Shown: positions 9,242 through 19,138, counted from the stretch's first letter. The stretch: 41,277 bases of DNA from Bacteroidota bacterium (GCA_023453665.1 JAEXTA010000158.1:1-41277); one strand, 5' to 3'. Notes: generated by a model from the letters alone, not told the origin. Numbers and translations: made by a program.

Positions 9242-9283
9242 GTAATATTTACGAGAAAGATTAGACAATCAAGTAAATATTAC
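9242..9283. promoter_or_regulatory. Candidate operator: 11-bp inverted repeat in divergent intergenic region
   Basis: GTAATATTTAC at 9242-9252 and its exact reverse complement GTAAATATTAC at 9273-9283, start-to-start distance 31 bases (about three helical turns). A third copy with one change (GTAAATATTAA, 9373-9383) lies 26 bases upstream of the kinase start. The 283-base gap between the sigma factor gene (-) and the receptor kinase gene (+) must hold both promoters. The region is AT-rich, so chance similarity is possible. Confidence 0.4.
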
Positions 9284-9408
9284 AAAAGTATTATTTGGAT
9301 TTTGATTTTCTTTTCTTTTGATGAAGTTCTCAGGTAAAATATTCCATTAGTGATTTTAATATATTGACTGTAGTAAATATTAAGTTTTATTAAGTATCAA
9401 TCTAACGT

Positions 9409-12400
9409 TTGAACTCATTTAGAAATTTTCAGTTATATATCAGGGCAGTTCAAATTCAATTTTCAGCAGTCATTGTTTTTTCAATACTTTTTTTTTCGTG
9501 CAGTGATTTAAATAATAACAAAAATTCTGATCAGCCACTTAGCAGCTCTTGGTACAAGCAGGCAAATGTAGATCTTGGTTTCAGAATTTATATGATGTCA
9601 TTAGATTCCGGATATGCTGTTACAAGAGGCAGAGGTAATATTCCTGGCGGGTTATATAAATTCGGCAATAGCAAATGGCAAAGGATATTTGAGTATCCAT
9701 ATTCCGATTTTCCTCAGTTTGCGCTGTACGAGAACTCATCCTTATGGCTGGTAAATCATCTTGTTCATTCAGGGAACTACAAACCGGTACTAACTTCAAT
9801 TAGTAGTAACAGAATAATAAATCTTCCGCTACCTGCTGTTATGTGGGATGCAACTGATTATTCAATGTGGAAAACAATTAAGGTAATGAGCAATGGTACT
9901 GTATGGATGGCTGGTCAACAAGGTAATATAATTTTTTATGACGGGAAGAACTGGAAAAGGATTATTAGTCCGGTTAATAAAAATAGTCTTCCCACACTTT
10001 TGTCCGGTGATATAAATGATTTGTTTATGATCACTGACAGTCTTGGATGGGCTGTTGGTAAAGATGGATTGATAATAAAATATCAAAAAGGGAACTGGAC
10101 AAAAATTAGTTCGCCTACAGTAAATCACTTCAATAAAATTTTAATGTTAAATGATAGTGAAGGATGGATAGTAGGTCAGAAAGGGACTCTTTTGTATTAT
10201 GATGGAAATAAATGGAAGATCAAGTCATCCGGAACTCCAAATAATTTAAATTCAATCAAGTCAGATAAACATGGTAATGTGGTAATTGCAGGGGATAGGT
10301 CAACGCTTTTATTTTATTCAGGTGATAGCTGGCAAAAGGATAATGCGGTAAAATATCTTGAAGATGATTTTTCAGATATTGAACTGGTTGAAGGTGATCA
10401 ATCGTTTCCATTCATCTGGTTAATAGGCGGAAAAGGTATTTACACAAACTATAAATCACTTGGCTTTTCATTTACCGACTTTACAGATCAGGCTTCACTT
10501 AGGAGGCAGGGTAAAGGCGGTATTTTTTTTAATACAAAAAATGATGAGCAGCAGGTAATTTATATAATGAATGAAGGCGGACCATCACTGTTGTTTGAAA
10601 ATGATGGGAAAGGAATATTCAACGAAAAAAAACTTTCTACGGACAACATAGAATTGCTTCAGGATAACTCTAGCACTACTGTTGGTGATATTAACAATGA
10701 TGGCTACAATGATTTGCTGCAGATTCATTACAGCAATTATTTTAAACTCTATACAGGCAGTAGTTCCGGATTCTCGGATTACACCGATCGTTCAGGATTA
10801 AATCTAGCGAAGGTTGAACCTCAATCAATAATTTCATCACACATGGCTGATTTTAATAATGACGGTTATCTCGATCTTCTCATTTCAAACGATGATAAAG
10901 AACTCATGCTGTTCTCAAACAATGGTGCCGGCAATTTTTATGAAATTGATGAAGGTAGCTTTCATTACAAAAAAAATATAAGATCATTTGGTGCTACACT
11001 AAACGATTTTAATAACGACGGATTGATCGATATTTTTATTCCTTATCAGACACAAAAAGATTTTCAGCATTATTCTTTGTTCATCAACAAAGGCAATTTC
11101 AGATTTGAACAAGTCACAGACAGTACATTTTTTATCTCATCATCTTTTTCACCTTCAACTACAGTGAGTATAAGTGAAGATTTTAATAATGATGGATTTA
11201 TAGATCTTCTGATTCATAATCAAAAATCTCCGCCTGTAATGCTGCTGAATAAAGGTGATCTGAAATTTGTTGATGCTTCAGAAGAGTGTGGTTTTACTGA
11301 AACTATTTTTCATCCCGAACCACTGAATGGAATACTAAACGCAGCAGATGTAAACAATGATGGCTGGACTGATGTTTTCATCAGTTCAAAACTTTACTTG
11401 AATAGTAAAGGCTGCAGGTTTACAGATGTAAGTGAACAGACAGGAATAAATTTTACAGGTAATCCTTCCTTCTGTGATTTTGATGATGACGGGGATAACG
11501 ATTTATTCATTGGAAGTTCTGCGGGTTCCCTGGGAAAAGGTGAACGGGCGATATTGTATCGTAACAATATTAATAACAATGATTTTTTAAGAATAATTCT
11601 CGAAGGTGATAAAAGTAATCGTTCAGCTATTGGTACAGAGCTTATATTAACCGCATACAACAAAAATGGCAATGAAGTTTACAAAAATAAAAAAGTATAT
11701 GGGTGTGGTTCTTCACCTATGATACAGCAGATGATTTCTTATGAACACTTCGGACTAATCCCTGAGTTGAGATATAAACTTTCAATTAAATTTCCATCAG
11801 GGGCTACAAGAGAGGTAAGCGAAATAATTCGCGGTGAAACTATTAAAGTCTATGAATCAGATTTTACCATGCGGCAGTTATTCCGGATTGAAAAGGCTCT
11901 GACCAGAACGCTACTGCTTCTCGATTTAAAACTTGAAGTGTTAAAACTATTTCTGTTTCTCGTGTTATGTGTTTTACTTTCAGTTATTGGCTATAAATCA
12001 GGCGTCGGAAAATTTATTAACGGGACACTATTTTATTCGATACTCATTATAGTTTTCCTTTTATGCGTTCACTTTACGGTTACGTTAAACGCTGAATCGC
12101 AGATCATTTATACTTTTGCATTTACATCTGCAACAGGATTAATTTCAATATTTGCTGCCAGGGAAAAACAAAAACGTTTAAGTACGAATCTTATTTCCCA
12201 TTACAGACTCATTAATCAAATCGGATCAGGCGGAATGGGAAAGGTATTCAGGGCGATTGATATCAATAACAAAAAAGAAATCGCATTAAAGATCATTAAC
12301 CCTGAAATATTAAAAGATCCGGAAAACAAAAAGCGGTTTGCAATGGAAGGCAGTTTGCTGTCTTCATTCGATCATGAAAATATTGTAAGAGTTTTGGAAT

Positions 12401-12984
12401 CGGCTAAATCAGAAGATGTATCATACATTGCAATGGAACTGCTGGAAGGCGGATCGCTTAAAGAATATCTTGAAAAGAATTTCCCAATAGATACTAAGAG
12501 CGTAAAAGATATTTCTCTGCAAATATGTTCGGGTGTTAACGAGATGCATAAAAGAAAAATTATACATCGTGATATTAAAACAAACAACATAATGTTCGAT
12601 TCAACAGGAAAAATACGGTTAATGGATTTCGGATTATCAAAATCCAGTCTTGTCAGTTCAATGACTACGCTGGGTACTGTTGTAGGCACTCTTGGGTATG
12701 TTGCTCCGGAGCAGGTAACTAACACAATTGTCGATGAACGGGCAGACATATATTCACTTGGTGTGGTTATGTATGAACTGTCAGCAGGCAGACTTCCTTT
12801 TAATGGCGAAAATGAAATTGCACTCATTCATTCTATATTCAATACAACACCGGAACCACCTTCTTTAATAAACTCTAAAATCAATTCTGACTTAGATAAA
12901 ATTATTCTTAAATGTATCAATAAAGTTCCATCAGAAAGATATTCATCTGTTGAACTTTTGATTAACGATTTGTTACAACTATAA
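9409..12984 (+). CDS. Receptor-like Ser/Thr protein kinase with FG-GAP/ASPIC ectodomain
   Basis: 1191 residues. The N-terminus is a lipoprotein signal (lipobox LFFSC, near residue 31). About 50-320 is propeller-like with YCF48-type repeats (GWAVGKDGLIIKY, GWIVGQKGTLLYY). Six FG-GAP/VCBS calcium loops (DxNxDGxxD) start near 426, 482, 535, 593, 648 and 692. An ASPIC/UnbV-like domain covers about 735-825 (AIGTELILTAYNKNG, FPSGATREV). Three membrane helices lie at about 846-918. A complete Hanks kinase fills 932-1191: IGSGGMGKVF loop, Lys961, HRD Asp1055, DFG Asp1073, VAPEQ. All catalytic residues are present, so it should be active in the cytoplasm while the rest is outside. Start is TTG at 9409 with no clear ribosome-binding site, needed to include the signal peptide. 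Ligand unknown. Confidence 0.9.
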   Translation: MNSFRNFQLYIRAVQIQFSAVIVFSILFFSCSDLNNNKNSDQPLSSSWYKQANVDLGFRIYMMSLDSGYAVTRGRGNIPGGLYKFGNSKWQRIFEYPYSDFPQFALYENSSLWLVNHLVHSGNYKPVLTSISSNRIINLPLPAVMWDATDYSMWKTIKVMSNGTVWMAGQQGNIIFYDGKNWKRIISPVNKNSLPTLLSGDINDLFMITDSLGWAVGKDGLIIKYQKGNWTKISSPTVNHFNKILMLNDSEGWIVGQKGTLLYYDGNKWKIKSSGTPNNLNSIKSDKHGNVVIAGDRSTLLFYSGDSWQKDNAVKYLEDDFSDIELVEGDQSFPFIWLIGGKGIYTNYKSLGFSFTDFTDQASLRRQGKGGIFFNTKNDEQQVIYIMNEGGPSLLFENDGKGIFNEKKLSTDNIELLQDNSSTTVGDINNDGYNDLLQIHYSNYFKLYTGSSSGFSDYTDRSGLNLAKVEPQSIISSHMADFNNDGYLDLLISNDDKELMLFSNNGAGNFYEIDEGSFHYKKNIRSFGATLNDFNNDGLIDIFIPYQTQKDFQHYSLFINKGNFRFEQVTDSTFFISSSFSPSTTVSISEDFNNDGFIDLLIHNQKSPPVMLLNKGDLKFVDASEECGFTETIFHPEPLNGILNAADVNNDGWTDVFISSKLYLNSKGCRFTDVSEQTGINFTGNPSFCDFDDDGDNDLFIGSSAGSLGKGERAILYRNNINNNDFLRIILEGDKSNRSAIGTELILTAYNKNGNEVYKNKKVYGCGSSPMIQQMISYEHFGLIPELRYKLSIKFPSGATREVSEIIRGETIKVYESDFTMRQLFRIEKALTRTLLLLDLKLEVLKLFLFLVLCVLLSVIGYKSGVGKFINGTLFYSILIIVFLLCVHFTVTLNAESQIIYTFAFTSATGLISIFAAREKQKRLSTNLISHYRLINQIGSGGMGKVFRAIDINNKKEIALKIINPEILKDPENKKRFAMEGSLLSSFDHENIVRVLESAKSEDVSYIAMELLEGGSLKEYLEKNFPIDTKSVKDISLQICSGVNEMHKRKIIHRDIKTNNIMFDSTGKIRLMDFGLSKSSLVSSMTTLGTVVGTLGYVAPEQVTNTIVDERADIYSLGVVMYELSAGRLPFNGENEIALIHSIFNTTPEPPSLINSKINSDLDKIILKCINKVPSERYSSVELLINDLLQL

Positions 12985-13001
12985 ATGTTAAATATTTATA
13001 G
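12979..13001 (+). terminator. Weak AT-rich hairpin at end of kinase gene
   Basis: CTATAAAT (12979-12986) pairs with ATTTATAG (12994-13001) around a 7-base loop and overlaps the stop codon. There is no G/C clamp, and the T-rich stretch follows only after about 10 bases, so termination here is possible but not strong. The rest of the gap up to the next gene (to 13208) shows nothing else clear. Confidence 0.3.
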
Positions 13002-13208
13002 TCCTTAAGTAATTTTAGTTTTTTATTCTTAATAAAGAGAAACAAGATTATTATAATTGAAAGTAATTTATCCGGGTCATAAAATTCCCCTGTTAATATT
13101 CAATGTATAACGAGTTTACATTTCCCTAATGGTCAAGTACATCTGTTGAGAGTATGGAACAATATTTGAAACTTTGAGAACAGATAAATTGAATAATTCG
13201 GGATTCTA

Positions 13209-13703
13209 ATGGAAAAATCAGAGGAGACTGCAATAAAGCACATTGTCTTTGTCGGTAAAAAGAAAGCCGGTAAAGCCGCCCTGATAAGTCAATTTAGCGG
13301 GCATACAACTATCACTCATGAATCCGATACCACATTCCCAAGAAGAATAAAACTTCAGCCATACAATCTTGAAGTTATGCTGGACAGCATTGACATTGAA
13401 GACTTATATGAATTTCAGGACGAAGAGAATATCCGACAAATTAAATCATTTGCTGCTGCTGATTTTTTAATTATAGTTTTAGACGGAACAGAAAAAATTT
13501 CTGAAGACGAAAAGCAACTGATAATATTACTTAGAAATCTGTCCGTACCTCATCTTGCTGCTGTCAATAAAATTGAATACGGAGTTAATCCGGAACTTCT
13601 GGCAGAAATAAAAACATTACGTCTTGTTCATTTTGAAATTTCCTGTAAAGAGAATGTAGGTATAGAAGCATTGAAATCAAGAATGATAAGAATGCTGCGG
13701 TGA
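13209..13703 (+). CDS. Small GTPase-like protein, resembles HydF GTPase domain, degenerate
   Basis: 164 residues, a single TRAFAC-type G domain. The P-loop is at 16-23 (GKKKAGKA): the Lys is kept but the usual Ser/Thr is Ala22-23. The switch-II DTAG becomes DSIDIED (59-65), so the G3 motif is lost. G4 is NKIE (120-123) in place of NKxD, and G5-like SCK is at 145-147. Order and spacing (AADFLIIVLDG, VPHLAAVNKIE) are closest to the N-terminal domain of HydF, the [FeFe]-hydrogenase maturation GTPase, but the cluster-binding C-terminal half of HydF is absent. Era/TrmE-type ancestry is the alternative. With these changes, normal GTP hydrolysis is doubtful. Single gene 5.4 kb upstream of the hydrogenase genes. 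Function unknown. Confidence 0.65.
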   Translation: MEKSEETAIKHIVFVGKKKAGKAALISQFSGHTTITHESDTTFPRRIKLQPYNLEVMLDSIDIEDLYEFQDEENIRQIKSFAAADFLIIVLDGTEKISEDEKQLIILLRNLSVPHLAAVNKIEYGVNPELLAEIKTLRLVHFEISCKENVGIEALKSRMIRMLR

Positions 13704-13753
13704 AAGATAACCATTACCTGATATATGACAATAATTTGTACTTGTTAATCAAA

Positions 13754-13796
13754 CAATAATTTATTGCTTGACAAATACAGTTCTCATAGTTAAAAT
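13754..13796 (+). promoter_or_regulatory. Candidate sigma-70-type promoter with adjacent palindrome
   Basis: TTGACA (13768-13773), 17 bases, TAAAAT (13791-13796), an almost ideal spacing and sequence, 27 bases before the ATG of the T9SS-exported protein. A perfect palindrome CAATAATTTATTG (13754-13766) ends two bases before the -35 and could be an operator. The ribosome-binding site GGGGG lies at about 13814-13818. Confidence 0.5.
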
Positions 13797-13822
13797 CAAC
13801 CAGTAAAATTTTCGGGGGTCTT

Positions 13823-16594
13823 ATGAAAAAAATCTTATTCGGTTTTATTTTTTTTACTTCGGTCATCTTTCCGCAAACCAACACCTTCGAAAAAGTTCAT
13901 TACGAATTTAGTGCCAGCAGTTCATGGCATCAGGATACTGATGGAAATTATATCGGTGTATTATCAAAAAACTCCAACGTATTTGCAGCCAAATTAGATT
14001 CATACGGAAATATCATCTGGACCGAAGAATTACAAGGGTTTCTGACATCTCATGCGGAGTTTTACGCCTTTAATGATTCTGTGTATGTCTTTATTGGAAC
14101 TGTCACAAATCTATCTTCAACAGATCTAAAGATTATTTTTTTTAATAAGGATGGGCAAACAATAAATAGCGTATTGCTTGATGTCAATGGCGAGGACACG
14201 TTTATAGATTTTACCTGTGACTCAATGAATAATCTGATAGTTGTGACCAGAAGCGATAGTTTCTATGTTTCATCATTAGACTTTGCCGGGAATATTAACT
14301 GGCAAATAGCATACTCAACTCCCCTGATTTTTCAAAACTGCTCTATTACTAATGACGGTATTAACACTTATTTTGCTTTATATGGGAAACTTAGAAAAAT
14401 AGATATTACTGGAAAACTTTTATGGCAAAAGAATACTGCATACTTTGCTAAAATGTACTATTCAACTAACCACATTTATTCAATCACAAAAACTCATATT
14501 GGAAAGAGTGATACAAGCGGGGTACCAATTTGGAGTAAAGCAAATTCTAACAACGTAGATTTTGCAATTATAAGTGAAAACCGGATTGTTACCTTGAATC
14601 ACGAGCAATATACCCAAATTTCAAAGTTAACAGTTTTTGATGGTGAAGGTATTTTGCAAGAATCCATAAATATTATGGGGCTCTCAAACGGTTTGAACTC
14701 AACAAACGATTCGGGATTAATTTGTTCGGGGATATATAATGAAGCAGCTTGGTTTTTAAAAACAAACGAATCAATTAACTATTCCTCTCTACTAATATTG
14801 ACTCCCTTAAAAAATAATAATTTATTAATATCAGATACTTCAAACATTAAAATAAAATCTGATAATCTTAGCTCATTACTTACACTGAAATACTCGAATA
14901 ATTCAGGTGAGGATTGGAATTTGATAAGTGACCATCTAAGTGATTCTGTTACTAATATAAAATGGCTAGTTCCTATCGATCTTTCAGATAGTTGCTTGCT
15001 CAAAATTTCATGCAACAATAACCCTTTGATTAATTCCGTATCACCCAATTTTAAAATTACACCGGGAAATCAATACGATTTTCTCTCTGTAAATGAAATA
15101 AAAATGTGGATTGGAAATGAAGGACAAGGATCATTTTATGGTGAATCAGGGGGATTATTATGGCCAGGGGGAGAGGATGCAACTTTGAATGCTATTTTTG
15201 CTGATGGTTTAGTTTTTAGCGGACTTGTTAATGGAGAATTAAAAGCCAATGGAAATCTTCATCGCCCAGGATTACAACCAGGAATAATAATCTCAACAGG
15301 AGTCGCGGATGATAAAACAAAAGGAAAATATTCAATCTGGAAACTGAAGGATGATTGGCAAAATTTTCCTCCCGGTCCAGAACGAGAAAGATACGAGTGG
15401 ATTTACAATAACTGGCCATTTGAAATCGGAGCTCCATATATAGATAACGATGGTAATGGTATTTACACACCCGGAATAGATGAACCGGATTATATTGGTG
15501 AAGAAGTACTTTTTTACGTTGTTAATGATCTTGATCCTGAGCTCACTAGACTGGGAAGCACACCAATAGGCCTTGAGTTTCAGGTTTCTACATTCGGATT
15601 TGACAGGCAGGATGAGCTAAAAAATGTTGTGTACAAGCGTTACCTTATACTTAATAAAAGTGATGAAACAATAGAAGACATGTATTTGAGTTATTGGGCT
15701 GACCCAGATTTAGGAGATGCTAATGACGATTGTGTTGGCGTTGATAGCATTTTAAATCTTGGATACTGTTATAATTTCAACGAAGATGATATGGTTTATG
15801 GTTCTCCACCGCCTGCTGTTGGGCATAGGATTGTGCAAGGACCAATAGTTCAAGGGACGCAGCAAGATAGTGGTTTATTTAGAGGTAAGTGGATACACGG
15901 AATAAAAAACTTAAATACTAGTTCGATAGTTCTTAATACAAATATGTCACCATATAGAGATCCAAGTACAGTAGTTGAAATGTACAACTATCAGACAGGA
16001 TTAAATTTTAATGGAGAGCAATTTGTAAATCCACATACACAAATTGCAACGAGATTTCCACTTAATGGTGATCCCGTTACAGGTATTGGCTGGTATTGGG
16101 GAACTGGCTGGCCGGGAGGTGTGCAGCCAACAGATATAAGATATTTGGTTACATGCGGTCCGTTCAATATGAGTGCAACAGATACTCAGGAAGTAGTGGT
16201 TGCAATTGTAATTGACAGGGGTACTGATAGACTAAACTCCATCGAAAAAATGAAAAATGTTTCAATCGCTGCTGACAACTTTTATAAATCACAATTTACA
16301 TTTACTTCCGTTGTTGATAATCCAATAGTATATACTTTCAAACTTGAACAAAACTATCCTAATCCTTTCAATCCAATAACAAAAATAAAATATCAACTGG
16401 CTAATTCAGGAAACGTTGAAATAAAGTTATACAGTATTCTCGGAGAAGAAGTACAGACATTGTTGAATGAATTCAAATATGCCGGGGATCATTCATTAGT
16501 TGTAAATTTAGATTCATTTGCGGCAGGTGTCTATTTTTATCGCTTAATATCTGGCGAATATTCATCAGTCAAAAAAATGATTTTACTGAAATAA
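13823..16594 (+). CDS. Large secreted protein with T9SS type A sorting domain
   Basis: 923 residues. Signal peptide 1-18 (ends VIFPQ). Residues 20-400 are repetitive beta-rich sequence of PQQ/propeller character (GNIIWTEELQG, GNINWQIAYS, GVPIWSKANS), with no catalytic motif I recognise. Residues 420-830 form a domain often met in Ignavibacteria secreted proteins (MWIGNEGQGSFYGESGG and IDNDGNGIYTPGIDEPDY, the latter calcium-loop-like). The last 85 residues are the sorting domain (QNYPNPFNPITKIKYQL ... GVYFYRL ... KKMILLK) that directs transport through T9SS and surface attachment. The lipoprotein gene follows after 13 bases and is probably co-transcribed. Confidence 0.87.
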   Translation: MKKILFGFIFFTSVIFPQTNTFEKVHYEFSASSSWHQDTDGNYIGVLSKNSNVFAAKLDSYGNIIWTEELQGFLTSHAEFYAFNDSVYVFIGTVTNLSSTDLKIIFFNKDGQTINSVLLDVNGEDTFIDFTCDSMNNLIVVTRSDSFYVSSLDFAGNINWQIAYSTPLIFQNCSITNDGINTYFALYGKLRKIDITGKLLWQKNTAYFAKMYYSTNHIYSITKTHIGKSDTSGVPIWSKANSNNVDFAIISENRIVTLNHEQYTQISKLTVFDGEGILQESINIMGLSNGLNSTNDSGLICSGIYNEAAWFLKTNESINYSSLLILTPLKNNNLLISDTSNIKIKSDNLSSLLTLKYSNNSGEDWNLISDHLSDSVTNIKWLVPIDLSDSCLLKISCNNNPLINSVSPNFKITPGNQYDFLSVNEIKMWIGNEGQGSFYGESGGLLWPGGEDATLNAIFADGLVFSGLVNGELKANGNLHRPGLQPGIIISTGVADDKTKGKYSIWKLKDDWQNFPPGPERERYEWIYNNWPFEIGAPYIDNDGNGIYTPGIDEPDYIGEEVLFYVVNDLDPELTRLGSTPIGLEFQVSTFGFDRQDELKNVVYKRYLILNKSDETIEDMYLSYWADPDLGDANDDCVGVDSILNLGYCYNFNEDDMVYGSPPPAVGHRIVQGPIVQGTQQDSGLFRGKWIHGIKNLNTSSIVLNTNMSPYRDPSTVVEMYNYQTGLNFNGEQFVNPHTQIATRFPLNGDPVTGIGWYWGTGWPGGVQPTDIRYLVTCGPFNMSATDTQEVVVAIVIDRGTDRLNSIEKMKNVSIAADNFYKSQFTFTSVVDNPIVYTFKLEQNYPNPFNPITKIKYQLANSGNVEIKLYSILGEEVQTLLNEFKYAGDHSLVVNLDSFAAGVYFYRLISGEYSSVKKMILLK

Positions 16595-16607
16595 TAAAGC
16601 GCTAATT

Positions 16608-17345
16608 ATGAAGCAAATTTTACTATTCTTTTTATTCTTGTCACTTATGTTTTTCACAGCTTGTGAAAAAGACCCCCTAATTGTAAATCCTCCGCCGTAT
16701 ACACCTGATTCATCTTTACACATAAATAGTTTGAGTCATTATTCAATTCATCCCGGAGAAAAAATATTGGCAAAAGTAAATAATTTATCCGGGGCTGATC
16801 TTCATTATGTGCAGCTTAACGGTGTTTTTGTTTATCATCGAGAGGAATCCGATTCAGCTGTCTCAGTTTTCATTCCCTTTAATGGTGAAAGTGGTAAACT
16901 TAAATTTGTTTATTCCGGAACCGCCGACACAGTCATTTACAGCGACTCAATTGATGTGATACAGGATTGCCAGGACTCATTATGTATTAGCTGGAATAGT
17001 GGTGAGCGGATCACGGAATTTGATTCAAAATTTACTTCGTGGGATACGACTCATACCTGGGATTATAATAAAAACGGAGACACTTCGTTCTTCAAAATAT
17101 CCGGACTTTGCGGTGATGAATGTTCAATCACTAAAACTTTAGCATTCCTGTCTAACGAGGATGAACAGCTTCCGCAGTTTTTATTTTCTACTCAAACCAT
17201 TAGAGATCATATGGGAGGAACTGAAGTTTCAGATACTCTGCACAGGGGTATCTTGAGGGTGGATAATTGGAACTCGAACAATATAATGAGCGGTACTTAC
17301 TCTTTTGCTGATTATTCGTGGGTTTTCTGGTATAAAAATAATTAA
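16608..17345 (+). CDS. Lipoprotein of unknown function
   Basis: 245 residues. A lipoprotein signal peptide ends in FFTAC, Cys19 being the lipidation site. The mature part is predicted all-beta: an Ig-like segment (SLHINSLSHYSIHPGEKILAK) followed by two Cys pairs (QDCQDSLC; SGLCGDEC) that could form disulfides in the periplasm or at the surface. No family recognised. Only 13 bases downstream of the T9SS protein gene, so probably the same transcript and perhaps an accessory or anchor protein for it (inference). Confidence 0.7.
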   Translation: MKQILLFFLFLSLMFFTACEKDPLIVNPPPYTPDSSLHINSLSHYSIHPGEKILAKVNNLSGADLHYVQLNGVFVYHREESDSAVSVFIPFNGESGKLKFVYSGTADTVIYSDSIDVIQDCQDSLCISWNSGERITEFDSKFTSWDTTHTWDYNKNGDTSFFKISGLCGDECSITKTLAFLSNEDEQLPQFLFSTQTIRDHMGGTEVSDTLHRGILRVDNWNSNNIMSGTYSFADYSWVFWYKNN

Positions 17346-17419
17346 AGTGGACAGTAAATAAATCAAAAGTACATTCGATAATAGTATGGATAATTATTTT
17401 TTATTAATCCTTTTATCGA

Positions 17420-18868
17420 ATGAAAAAAATGAATCTCAATGGTTTCCGAACACTTTCTGCCATCTGGGTGGTCTCACTGTTTTACAATCCTTCACTTCCA
17501 CAAAATGTTCAGAATAACCAGATACAATTAAATACTGTATTAGTAAATGATCATGCTGTACCGGAATCCGAATGGCAGAACCTTTCTCTTAATCCTACTG
17601 ATAAACTCACACTGACTTATTCGTTCGACAATCCTGGTGATGATGTTATCTATTATAAAATTTTTCTTAATGGGATAAAGATTGAACCTGAAATCCGTAT
17701 AACTTCGGAAACAATATCGTTCAGTAATCTTAAGCCGGGTCAGCAGATTATACGTATTCAGGCGTATAACTCAGACGGATGGGAATCATCAGCCTACGTT
17801 CTTAAGTTCGATGTTAAAGAAAATTCTTCTGCAAATATCAGTAATGAAAAAGCCCAGGTATTAGATGAACAACTGCCTCTTGTATATATACTTTCAGGAA
17901 TCTGTTTGTTACTTATAGTTGTGGTAACCTACTTACTTTTAAATCGCCCAAAAGAAATACCAGTTCTGAATGAAAAAAGAACCAGTGAAACAACAGATAA
18001 GAAAATTCAGGACGAGTTAAATCATGTGAAACTGGCAAATCTTCAGTTAGCTGAAGAAAATACTTTCCTTAAAGAAAAAGTAAATGAACTTGAATTAAAT
18101 GTAAAAGATCTTGAAAACGCCAATCTTAATCTTCTAGAACAAAAAGAAAAATTTGCAGAAAGTAAAAGGCAGCTTGAACTGCTTCAATCACAAAAGGAAG
18201 AACTATTTGCAATTGCAGTTCACGATATAAAAAATCCTGCTTCGGCTATTAAAAGTTATATTGACCTTTTAAATTCTTATGACTTAAACGCCACCGAACA
18301 GCAGGAGATAATGACCTCGCTTGTTGCTTCATCTGATGATATTGTTAAACTGACTCAACAGATCTGTCTTGTAATTGCTAAAGATAAACCGGACATCACA
18401 CTTAAATTCACTAAAACTTCAATCAAAAAAATTATTGAAAAAACATTCAGCCAGAATTTGTCATACGCACGCACTAAAAAAGTGAAGTTGATAAACAAAG
18501 CATCGCAAAATCTTCCCGAGTTAAAATTGAATGAATCAAAAATTGAAGAAGTGATTGACAACCTTTTAAACAATGCTATAAAATTTGCGCCTCCTGAAAC
18601 GCAGGTTGAAATAAATTCTTTTGTAAAAGAAAATTCGATAGTTGTTGAGGTGGCTGATAATGGTGTTGGACTTTCACAGGAAGACCTGACAAAAATTTTT
18701 CAGAAAGGTGCAACATTAAGTCCTCAGCCAACAGGTTTGGAACACAGTTCGGGCTTGGGTCTTTGGATCGCAAAAAAAATGGTTGAAGAACATAACGGAA
18801 GAATCTGGGTAACGAGTCATTCAGGCAGAGGATCAGTATTTTCTTTTTCATTACCACTGGCTGAATAG
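17420..18868 (+). CDS. Sensor histidine kinase with periplasmic Ig-like domain
   Basis: 482 residues. N-terminal signal/anchor segment, then an extracytoplasmic Ig/Y_Y_Y-like domain at about 45-135 (LTLTYSFDNPGDDVIYYKI ... QIIRIQAYNSDGWES). One membrane helix at about 152-175. A long coiled coil at 195-255. HisKA with phospho-acceptor His268 (AVHDIKNPASAIKSY). HATPase at 365-480 with N box NLLNNAIKF, G1 DNGVGL, G2 GLGLWIAKKM. All kinase motifs are intact. There is no response regulator next door. It may share a transcript with the upstream secreted protein and lipoprotein (74-base gap), or may begin the region before the hydrogenase genes. Start-site Shine-Dalgarno is weak. Confidence 0.9.
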   Translation: MKKMNLNGFRTLSAIWVVSLFYNPSLPQNVQNNQIQLNTVLVNDHAVPESEWQNLSLNPTDKLTLTYSFDNPGDDVIYYKIFLNGIKIEPEIRITSETISFSNLKPGQQIIRIQAYNSDGWESSAYVLKFDVKENSSANISNEKAQVLDEQLPLVYILSGICLLLIVVVTYLLLNRPKEIPVLNEKRTSETTDKKIQDELNHVKLANLQLAEENTFLKEKVNELELNVKDLENANLNLLEQKEKFAESKRQLELLQSQKEELFAIAVHDIKNPASAIKSYIDLLNSYDLNATEQQEIMTSLVASSDDIVKLTQQICLVIAKDKPDITLKFTKTSIKKIIEKTFSQNLSYARTKKVKLINKASQNLPELKLNESKIEEVIDNLLNNAIKFAPPETQVEINSFVKENSIVVEVADNGVGLSQEDLTKIFQKGATLSPQPTGLEHSSGLGLWIAKKMVEEHNGRIWVTSHSGRGSVFSFSLPLAE

Positions 18869-19138
18869 GTATTTCAGTCATAATATATCTGTTGTAAAGA
18901 TTCTTCAAATTCTCAAACAAAGGAAACATGCTGTAATATTCTACGCAACGCAATGCATTCGTTAATATTTAGCAGTTAGCAACTAACACAAAGATTGGGA
19001 ATACTTCTTCTTACTATTAAGAAAAAAACATCATTCCTTAAAAAAAATCCACTTTAATTCAATTAGACGAAACATTTTTTACTGCGCAAATGGCACTTAA
19101 AATGTGTAACAGCATATGTATTTATGAACGAGGAAAAT

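Noticed and set aside
13209..13703. Calling this gene hydF
   Set aside because: Only a degenerate G domain is present; the dimerisation and cluster-binding parts that define HydF are missing.
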